From an uncultured Dokdonia sp. (lineage in GTDB: Bacteria; Bacteroidota; Bacteroidia; Flavobacteriales; Flavobacteriaceae): DNA of 64,000 nucleotides. Location: assembly GCA_913060645.1 (NCBI GenBank), contig CAJXSW010000002.1, forward strand, positions 1 through 64,000, read 5' to 3'. A program made the translations under genes and the position numbers. Shown here in pieces: positions 54,211-60,846 of the stretch. A model generated the notes under the pieces. The model ran no database searches and was not told the DNA's origin. It saw only the letters and a program-made list of their open reading frames with translations. Within the stretch, counting starts at the first letter, position 1. Each line of letters opens with the position of its first letter.

Positions 54211-54867
54211 TTGAATACTATATCCGACTGCGTATCAGAGATCATCGCACAGCAACCTTATCTAGAAGAGGCATTATCACAGAAGATTATTAACTATGCC
54301 GCTCTCGCTGAGAATCTTAATCCTCAGGTCTCACAACTACTTAAGAAACCTGTAAAAGACGGGGCTATATTAATGGCGCTACGTCGTTATGCATCACCTA
54401 CAGACACTCAGAAATCGCTACGCTTAAAGGAAGTGCTTAGTACGCTAGGTGATATCACAGTACGTTCTAAGCTTATTGTGTTTACTTTTCAAAATTCTGG
54501 TACACTTATCCAGAATCACGCTCAAATATTGAGCACTATTGCTAAAAATACGCAGGTGTTTTACACGTTTACACGTGGTATTCATGAAAGCACACTCATA
54601 AGCTCTTCAAGCGAAGAGGAGAACATTCGCAATCATTTTGAGACAGAAAGCATTCTTGGGTTTCAAGGTAACCTATCTGCTATAAGCATAAGGCTTCCAC
54701 AAGGAAACACTGCTGTTGCAGGTTTATACTACCAGATATTTAAGCGTTTGGCTTGGGAGGGCATTTCATTACAAGAGGTTATTTCGACCACTAATGAATT
54801 TATTATTCTCGTAGAAGACCATCTTGTTGATCGTGCATTTTCTACTATTAAAAAATTACAATCTTAG
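54211..54867 (+). CDS. ACT-like-domain protein beside lysC
   Basis: 218 residues, apparently starting at TTG (an upstream ATG is followed by an early stop). Residues ~1-75 are helical (YLEEALSQKIINYAALAENL, VKDGAILMALRRYA). The C-terminal part looks like one or two ACT folds: TVRSKLIVFTFQNSGTLIQN and GNTAVAGLYYQIFKRLAWEGISL, split, with EVISTTNEFIILVEDHLVDRAF, the strand-helix pattern of aspartokinase ACT domains. No kinase domain. It may be a regulator of amino-acid metabolism; the divergent lysC and convergent branched-chain amino-acid transporter agree. Function not established. Confidence 0.75.
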   Translation: MNTISDCVSEIIAQQPYLEEALSQKIINYAALAENLNPQVSQLLKKPVKDGAILMALRRYASPTDTQKSLRLKEVLSTLGDITVRSKLIVFTFQNSGTLIQNHAQILSTIAKNTQVFYTFTRGIHESTLISSSSEEENIRNHFETESILGFQGNLSAISIRLPQGNTAVAGLYYQIFKRLAWEGISLQEVISTTNEFIILVEDHLVDRAFSTIKKLQS

Positions 54868-56138
54868 GTGGTACGCTTTCGCGAAAGCGTAATAGCACTC
54901 ACCACTATATAAGTGACCACAGCAGGTAATAACCAGCCTAAACTTACGGTACCTAACGGAATCATTTCTTGCAGCACCTTCATCTGATCGCCAAAACCTA
55001 CAGAGGCCCAAAAGTCTGGTGCACTAAAAAGTATGGTCGCAATTACTACGGCTCTAAATACAACTGGTGCCGTCCACCTTCTAGGCATTGCGTTAAGTAA
55101 TATTAACACGATAGTGATAGGATAAATAAACATAAGTGCTGGCACAGCAACTATAATGATAGAAGTTACATCTAGTTGTCCCATTACAACACCAAGTATG
55201 GCTCCTAGAATTGCTGTGATTGTATAAGCTACTTGCGAGTTCCCTAGGATTCCTTTAACAAAATCTGCAGTTCCTGTTACGATTCCTACGGCTGTAGTAA
55301 AACAAGCTAAACTTACTAAAACAGCAAGCACCTTTGTGCCTATCACTCCTAGTGTATCTGTACTAAGAAGGTTGAGAAGTGCCGTACGATCTGTCATCTC
55401 TATACCTCCACTTCTTAGAGCACCTAGATAGATAAGTCCTCCATATATTAGTAACAATCCTATACCTGCAATGATGCCCGCTCTAGTTAACAAACGTTGC
55501 TTTGCTCTACTAGAACCCTTTTTAAAACCAAGAGAAATCACAATGACTCCTCCTACAACCACTCCACCTATGGCGTCAAAAGTTTGATAACCTTCTAAGA
55601 TTCCGCTAGTGAGCGTACTATCAAAAATAGATGCACGCATAGGTTCATACTCTCCAAATATCCCAATACCAATCACCAATGCCAGAATAATGAGAATAGC
55701 AGGTGTAAGATATTTACCCACAAGATCCATCATCTTAGATCTATTAAGCACAAATAATAAGACTAGCCCAAAGTATATCGTACTCCACAGCCAACTAGAA
55801 ATATCAAAATATGGAGCTATTGCCATCTCATAAGTCACAGAAGCTGTACGTGGGCCTGGTAGTGCAATAGAAATAGCATAGACTACAATTGCATATAAGA
55901 GCGCAAAGAATGGTGACACTTTATTTGCAAAATCAATCAACGTTCCTTGTAATCTTGCATGACCATAAATCGCGAGAATAGGTACTACCACAGCAGAAAT
56001 AAGAAAACCTGCCAACACAAATAACCAAGAGCTACCCGCATTATAACCTAGAAAGGATGGCAAGATTAAGTTCCCTGCACCAAAAAAAAGTGAAAATAAA
56101 GCAAAGGCTGTGATGAAGGTTTGTTTGGTCATTCTCAT
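54864..56138 (-). CDS. brnQ: Branched-chain amino acid:cation symporter (BrnQ family)
   Basis: 424 residues, about twelve transmembrane helices, with the family opening FITAFALFSLFFGAGNLILPSFLGYNAG, recognised by FFGAGNLI-P. Imports leucine, isoleucine and valine with sodium or protons. Two in-frame ATGs (56138 and 56132) are both plausible starts. Its stop shares the TTAG tetramer with the ACT-like gene stop. The last residues TLSRKRTT are encoded by a palindrome copy. Confidence 0.94.
   Translation of the reverse strand: MRMTKQTFITAFALFSLFFGAGNLILPSFLGYNAGSSWLFVLAGFLISAVVVPILAIYGHARLQGTLIDFANKVSPFFALLYAIVVYAISIALPGPRTASVTYEMAIAPYFDISSWLWSTIYFGLVLLFVLNRSKMMDLVGKYLTPAILIILALVIGIGIFGEYEPMRASIFDSTLTSGILEGYQTFDAIGGVVVGGVIVISLGFKKGSSRAKQRLLTRAGIIAGIGLLLIYGGLIYLGALRSGGIEMTDRTALLNLLSTDTLGVIGTKVLAVLVSLACFTTAVGIVTGTADFVKGILGNSQVAYTITAILGAILGVVMGQLDVTSIIIVAVPALMFIYPITIVLILLNAMPRRWTAPVVFRAVVIATILFSAPDFWASVGFGDQMKVLQEMIPLGTVSLGWLLPAVVTYIVVSAITLSRKRTT
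54875..54888. repeat. TTTCGCGAAA palindrome copy 24 (coding, LSRKR frame, 20-bp form)
   Basis: TACGCTTTCGCGAAAGCGTA in the last codons of brnQ, 8 bp past the end of the convergent gene. Confidence 0.95.
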
Positions 56139-56173
56139 AGGTTGCGTGATATTTGCCCACCAATATAGAACTA

Positions 56174-56962
56174 ATGACTATTAACCACAAAGGTGCTTCC
56201 ATATTTTATACAGATCAAGGAAAAGGATCACCCGTAGTCTTACTACACGGATTCTTAGAAAATCACCAGATGTGGGACCATTTCCTTAGTGTTTTGTGTG
56301 AGCAACACCGCATTATCTGCATTGATTTATTAGGTCACGGATTTTCGGAGTCGGTGGGTTACGTGCATAGCATGGAAGAAATGGCTGCAGCAGTGGCTGC
56401 CGTTACAAACCAATTAGAGCTTAAAGACATTTCGATAATAGGACACTCTATGGGAGGTTATGTGGGTATCGCTTTCGCGAAAGCGTATCCAGAATTTGTA
56501 TCAAAATTATGCCTTCTTAACTCCACTCCAGAACCTGATGATGACGCTAGAAAAAAATTGAGATCACGGGCAAATGTGATGGCAAAAAAACAATATGAGC
56601 AACTTGTTAGAATGTCATTTATAAATCTTTTTGACAAAAAAGCAAGTACAAATCATACGGCAGAAATAAACAATGCACTTCAACAGGCACTTAACACACC
56701 TGTACAAGGATATATCGCTGCAAATTCTGGAATGAAAGATAGACCAGACAGTTCTGAGTTTTGGAAAACAACCTCTATAACAACTGGAATGATTTTAGGT
56801 AAATCTGATTTGCTCATTGATCCTGAAATTCACGAGCAAAACTATAATGAGGACACAAATTTATTTGTTATTATCGATAGTGGACACATGTTACATATTA
56901 CTAATGCTACAGAGACTATTAATAATATACTTGACTTTCTATCTGCCTCGTCTAGCACTTGA
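56174..56962 (+). CDS. Alpha/beta-fold hydrolase
   Basis: 262 residues from the ATG at 56174 (an in-frame TTG 21 bp upstream is an alternative). LLHGFLEN is the oxyanion-hole strand, GHSMGG carries the nucleophile Ser92, GKSDLLIDPE the acid and SGHMLHI the catalytic His: a full serine-hydrolase triad of the esterase/MenH-like class. The substrate is unknown. Directly after the nucleophile elbow, residues IAFAKAYP are encoded by a palindrome copy. Divergent from brnQ. Confidence 0.9.
   Translation: MTINHKGASIFYTDQGKGSPVVLLHGFLENHQMWDHFLSVLCEQHRIICIDLLGHGFSESVGYVHSMEEMAAAVAAVTNQLELKDISIIGHSMGGYVGIAFAKAYPEFVSKLCLLNSTPEPDDDARKKLRSRANVMAKKQYEQLVRMSFINLFDKKASTNHTAEINNALQQALNTPVQGYIAANSGMKDRPDSSEFWKTTSITTGMILGKSDLLIDPEIHEQNYNEDTNLFVIIDSGHMLHITNATETINNILDFLSASSST
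56471..56484. repeat. TTTCGCGAAA palindrome copy 25 (coding, AFAKA frame)
   Basis: GCTTTCGCGAAAGC in the hydrolase gene, read as A-F-A-K-A. Confidence 0.95.
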
Positions 56963-57136
56963 CAAGTTAGTTGTCAAGATGATTAGGCAATCTTCTCGCA
57001 TGAGGAAGCACTAATTAAGGGTGAATAGATATTTTGATGGTTGGGGTTAAATGTTAAAATTCTAAGTATTTAATCGGTAAATTTGTGTATTTCACAGATT
57101 AATTCTTAATTTGTGTATCCCAAATCAACCCCTATA

Positions 57137-57391
57137 ATGAAAACAATTGACCTCAACTCAAAAAAACAAAACTTCAACCCACTAACTACTGTAGGCTGTA
57201 AATTATTTGGACATAAGTATAGAATCATAAAGCGTTACGAGTCCAATCTAAAAGAATTTGAATGCTCACAGTGTAAAAAACAATACACGTTAGATGGATA
57301 TGGTCATTACACACCATTGACACCTAAGTTACGTCGTATTAATGAGGTATACGAAGAGTTTTACACGCGCAAACTCGCTCGTACCTCTTAA
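57137..57391 (+). CDS. Small putative zinc-ribbon protein
   Basis: 84 residues from the ATG at 57137; a GTG at 57113 is possible but adds an unlikely MYPKSTPI. Potential zinc ligands are Cys (VGCKLFGHKY, with a following His) and CSQC (FECSQCKKQYT), a layout resembling small DUF1660-like zinc ribbons. The C-terminal half is basic and aromatic (LRRINEVYEEFYTRKL). Nucleic-acid or protein binding is possible. Overlaps the convergent thiL stop by 4 bp. Family not securely recognised. Confidence 0.72.
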   Translation: MKTIDLNSKKQNFNPLTTVGCKLFGHKYRIIKRYESNLKEFECSQCKKQYTLDGYGHYTPLTPKLRRINEVYEEFYTRKLARTS

Positions 57392-58440
57392 TCTTCTTTT
57401 TGAAGTGCATTCCATCCACGAGCAACTAATGGTATTTTAGTATTTGCTCGTGTGATGAGGTGTATACCTTCTTTCTCTTCTGTCATATGACCTATAATAG
57501 AAAAATTAGGGTTTGCTTTTATTTTTGGAAAGTCATCTTGACTAATTGTAAATAAAAGCTCATAATCCTCTCCTCCGCTTAATGCTATAGTAGTACTATC
57601 TAGTTCAAACTCCTCACAACTACTTATAACTTGAGGATCAAGCGGGATTTTATCTTCATATAGATTACATCCTACACCAGAATTTTTACATAGATGCAGT
57701 ACTTCTGATGATAGTCCGTCACTTACATCAATCATTGATGTAGGCTGTACTTCTAGAGATTCTAGAATTCCCTTAACATCTTTACGTGCTTCTGGTTTAA
57801 GTTGGCGTTCAATAAGGTAACTATACTGCTCAAGATCTGGCTGGCTGTTAGGATTTACTTTAAAAACTGCCTTTTCTCTCTCTAGGATTTGTAAACCCAT
57901 ATATGCTGCACCTATATCTCCTGTTACCACAAGTAAATCTCCAGCTTTGGCAGTAGATCTCTTTGCAATTTTTTTAGGTGCTGCGTGGCCTATTGCCGTA
58001 ACACTTATTACTAAACCTACATTAGACGATGTAGTATCCCCACCTATAAGATCCACTTTATAGTTAGTACATGCAGTTTGAATGCCTGCATATAATTCTT
58101 CTAGTGCCTCTAGTGGGAAACGATTTGAAACCGCGATTGAAACTGTAATCTGAGTAGCCTCCGCATTCATAGCATACACGTCAGATAGATTTGCCATCAC
58201 TGCCTTATAACCTAGATGTTTTAATGGCACGTAACTTAAATCAAAATGTACACCCTCCACAAGAAGGTCTGTAGTAACAATAACCTGGCTTTTAGGAAAC
58301 TTCAATACTGCAGCATCATCACCTACACTTACTACCGTGCTTTTATGATGAATTTTAAAGTGCTTTGTTAAGTGATCAATAAGACCAAATTCTCCTAATT
58401 CTGAAAGCGAAGTGCGCTCTTGATTTTTATCTTCTAACAT
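57388..58440 (-). CDS. thiL: Thiamine-monophosphate kinase
   Basis: 350 residues of the PurM/ThiL fold. SVGDDAAVLKF is the N-terminal metal/ATP motif, TTDLLVEGVHFDLSYVPLKHLGYKA contains the substrate Asp-His, and LIGGDTTSS and DVSDGLSSEVLHL are the further phosphate-binding motifs, all intact. Converts TMP to thiamine diphosphate, the cofactor needed by Dxs encoded elsewhere in this window. A -7 element lies 5 bp before the ATG, predicting a leaderless message. Confidence 0.95.
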   Translation of the reverse strand: MLEDKNQERTSLSELGEFGLIDHLTKHFKIHHKSTVVSVGDDAAVLKFPKSQVIVTTDLLVEGVHFDLSYVPLKHLGYKAVMANLSDVYAMNAEATQITVSIAVSNRFPLEALEELYAGIQTACTNYKVDLIGGDTTSSNVGLVISVTAIGHAAPKKIAKRSTAKAGDLLVVTGDIGAAYMGLQILEREKAVFKVNPNSQPDLEQYSYLIERQLKPEARKDVKGILESLEVQPTSMIDVSDGLSSEVLHLCKNSGVGCNLYEDKIPLDPQVISSCEEFELDSTTIALSGGEDYELLFTISQDDFPKIKANPNFSIIGHMTEEKEGIHLITRANTKIPLVARGWNALQKED

Positions 58441-58445
58441 AGCTG

Positions 58446-58453
58446 CAAAGATA
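58446..58453 (-). promoter_or_regulatory. Promoter -7 element for thiL
   Basis: TATCTTTG on the minus strand matches TAnnTTTG and ends 5 bp before the ATG. Confidence 0.5.
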
Positions 58454-58708
58454 CTTAAACATCTTCTTTTATCACTTTCAAAATAGGACAGCTAGTATTA
58501 CAAAATATAGAAACACTTATTCCAATTTCATCTAGAAGTGAAATTAAATATTTTCTTGATTATTTAATTTTAAGGGAGAAAAGAGGTGAAAAACTAGGAT
58601 ATCACAGATAAAACAGCCATGTTTTCATAAAGTATTCTTAAAAGCCAGCAATTGCGTAGGTTAGTTAGAATTGTTTAAGTAATTTAACCTAAAATTAAAC
58701 AATTTCCT

Positions 58709-58930
58709 ATGGACCTCTTACAACAAGCAGAAGTATATGAAAATAGAACGATGAGTCATATGTCTACTAGTGATCGAGTAGCAGCATCACGCGAAGGCAA
58801 AAAATTGATTCTTGCTATTAATGAAATATACAAGAAAACAAAAGACAGTAAACTTATGGACGTTATGAAACGTCTTACTGTAAAAAAGAAGAAAATCGAA
58901 AAACGTATTAAGGGCAGACTAGCTGCATAA
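58709..58930 (+). CDS. Small basic helical protein, conserved in flavobacteria
   Basis: 73 residues, all predicted helical, Lys/Arg-rich at the C-terminus (LTVKKKKIEKRIKGRLAA). The N-terminal part (LLQQAEVYENRTMSHMSTSDRVAASREGK, shown by its QQAEVYENR start) is free of Cys and of membrane segments. I recall similar short proteins in Flavobacteriaceae without a known role. High charge would allow nucleic-acid or ribosome binding, but nothing proves it. Converges on the ThuA gene with a 16-bp gap. Confidence 0.7.
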   Translation: MDLLQQAEVYENRTMSHMSTSDRVAASREGKKLILAINEIYKKTKDSKLMDVMKRLTVKKKKIEKRIKGRLAA

Positions 58931-58946
58931 TATGTTAACTATATAA

Positions 58947-60008
58947 TTATTTCCAAGAGCGCTTTACGGCGCTCTTTTTTGTTGGGAAATCACTTGGCAC
59001 TTTTTGTGTTACTTTCCCCGTAGCTGCCCACTCTGCTCCTCGCTGAAAGGTCGTAATAAAGCCAACACTCTCCATAGAAATATCCATATGTCCTAAGGCA
59101 GTATGGAATACACGTCCACTTTCATAATTTACAGTCATAATAAGAGGTTCTCCTCTACCTGACCCTTTATTTTCTGGAGCCCAAGGTTGTGCGTTTCCCT
59201 CTACGTCTGAATATGCGTAGTATAACACATTTACATTTTCGGCAGGGCCGCGTAAACGATCGTAGAGCTCATCTTTAGTATGCATCCATTGTTTAGGCAA
59301 TCCTCTTGTGATAGGATGTAATGTATCCCAAGCTGTAAGAACAAATTCTTTTTCTGGACCGTGTGAAGATTCCTCACCATTACTTGGTTTAATCTTAAGT
59401 TGTTCTTCTTCGTTAATGTAAATCTGATTAAGTCCATCGTGTGGGCGGTTTCCCCAGCCACCTACACCTATCATCTTATTGAAAGCCGGCCAGTCTCCCC
59501 AAGAATTATTTGCTCCATGCACAACCACAAGACCTCCACCATTCTTCATATAAGATTCAAAATCTTCTTTTGTATCCTCAGGCCAATTCGCAGTTTTGTC
59601 ACCAAAGTTTGATAAGATCACATCATATGTATCAAATTCGGGCTTAAAAGAAGCATCGGCAATGATGCTATCTTTTACTTCATATATTCGTGCATCATCT
59701 ACTCTATACTTTTCGACCAATTGTGTGATACTATCGTGATTGAGTCCGTCTACAATACCGTGATGTGGACCTTGATAAGTATAAGCGGTTCTATAAATAT
59801 CCACCTGAAAAAGACCTGTTTCTTCTAGATATGATTTCATCATCATTGTTGTCTTGGGCCATACTCCATGGTTGTTTTGACCGTCTACAATGAGCGCTCT
59901 AAGTTGCTTAACTGGTTCATTTATAACCTGCTTCTTATCTTCAGCCTGATTGCAACTAGTAATAAATAGTATACAGAAACTTATTTTGAGTAACATTTTG
60001 ACACGCAT
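58947..60008 (-). CDS. ThuA-domain lipoprotein
   Basis: 353 residues. N-terminal lipoprotein signal (LLKISFCILFITSC, Cys about 19); the ATG at codon 5 is an alternative start. The body is a ThuA (trehalose-utilisation) class-I-glutamine-amidotransferase-like fold: ALIVDGQNNHGVWP, YDVILSNFGDKTANWPE, GGGLVVVHGANNSWGDWPAFNKMIGVGGWGNR (shown here by VVVHGANNSWGDW), and HTALGHMDISME. Similar secreted ThuA proteins are frequent in polysaccharide-degrading Bacteroidota and may act on sugars; the reaction is unproven. Confidence 0.88.
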   Translation of the reverse strand: MRVKMLLKISFCILFITSCNQAEDKKQVINEPVKQLRALIVDGQNNHGVWPKTTMMMKSYLEETGLFQVDIYRTAYTYQGPHHGIVDGLNHDSITQLVEKYRVDDARIYEVKDSIIADASFKPEFDTYDVILSNFGDKTANWPEDTKEDFESYMKNGGGLVVVHGANNSWGDWPAFNKMIGVGGWGNRPHDGLNQIYINEEEQLKIKPSNGEESSHGPEKEFVLTAWDTLHPITRGLPKQWMHTKDELYDRLRGPAENVNVLYYAYSDVEGNAQPWAPENKGSGRGEPLIMTVNYESGRVFHTALGHMDISMESVGFITTFQRGAEWAATGKVTQKVPSDFPTKKSAVKRSWK

Positions 60009-60063
60009 AATATCTTATTTAGATTCCTAAAAATACTTACAAAATAATAAAGAGGATAAGCAC

Positions 60064-60077
60064 GCTTTCGCGAAAGC
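60064..60077. repeat. TTTCGCGAAA palindrome copy 26 (intergenic)
   Basis: GCTTTCGCGAAAGC 7 bp past the TauE/SafE stop, between two tandem minus-strand genes. Confidence 0.95.
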
Positions 60078-60083
60078 GGACTT

Positions 60084-60842
60084 TTAAAATAAAAACATCT
60101 TTGCAATAGCACCTATGAGCACAATAATAAGAACGTGATATGCTACTTGATCTGCCCATTTATTCTTACTAGCGAAACGAGCAGTAAGAAACCCACCTGT
60201 AGTTTGTCCTATTGCCATAATGCCTCCCAGTTTCCAATCAATGAGCCCTTGGTAGTGAAAAATTGCAATTACAAAGAGCGTATAAAGTCCTATTACAAAA
60301 CTTTTGAGCGCATTACTTTCTATGATGTTAAAGCGCATTCCTAACACCATGATTATAAGGAAAAACACGCCCATACCCATCTGGATAAATCCTCCATAGA
60401 ACCCAAGTGCAAAAAGCAATGGGATATAAATGTACCATTTAGGTTTAAACGTAAGATCTGTTTCTCTGAGCCAGCGCTTAGGCTTCACTAATACAGCTAG
60501 CAGCATGAACACCATCATGAATTTAAACACCGCTCTAAACTGCTCATTACTTACATTTATCGCTAGAATAGCCCCAGCAATTGCTCCTATAAAAATGGGA
60601 ATGATATATTTTTTATTCTTTGCGATATCAAGCCTTCCATTCTTATAAAAAACCCACGAAGTAGCCGAACATTGTGTAAAAATCCCAATGCGGTTAGTTC
60701 CATTTGCAATATTGCCTGGCAGCCCAAGCACCTCCGTAAGAATCGTTAAGGTAATGGCGCTTCCATTTCCTGCGAGGGTATTGATGCCCCCAGCGATAAG
60801 ACCTCCTATTATAGCAATAATATATGTTTGTACTTCTGTCAC
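60084..60842 (-). CDS. TauE/SafE-family (sulfite exporter-like) membrane protein
   Basis: 252 residues if started at the GTG at 60842, which lies 4 bp after the receptor stop. A longer frame reaching an ATG at 60932 would overlap the receptor gene by 86 bp and adds a non-hydrophobic N-terminus, so it is less likely. About eight transmembrane helices; the first carries the family motif GLIAGGINTLAGNGSAITLT, and GNIANGTNRIGIFTQ follows. Members transport organic or sulfur-containing anions; the substrate is unknown. Operon with the upstream TonB-dependent receptor. Confidence 0.87.
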   Translation of the reverse strand: MTEVQTYIIAIIGGLIAGGINTLAGNGSAITLTILTEVLGLPGNIANGTNRIGIFTQCSATSWVFYKNGRLDIAKNKKYIIPIFIGAIAGAILAINVSNEQFRAVFKFMMVFMLLAVLVKPKRWLRETDLTFKPKWYIYIPLLFALGFYGGFIQMGMGVFFLIIMVLGMRFNIIESNALKSFVIGLYTLFVIAIFHYQGLIDWKLGGIMAIGQTTGGFLTARFASKNKWADQVAYHVLIIVLIGAIAKMFLF

Positions 60843-60846
60843 AATA

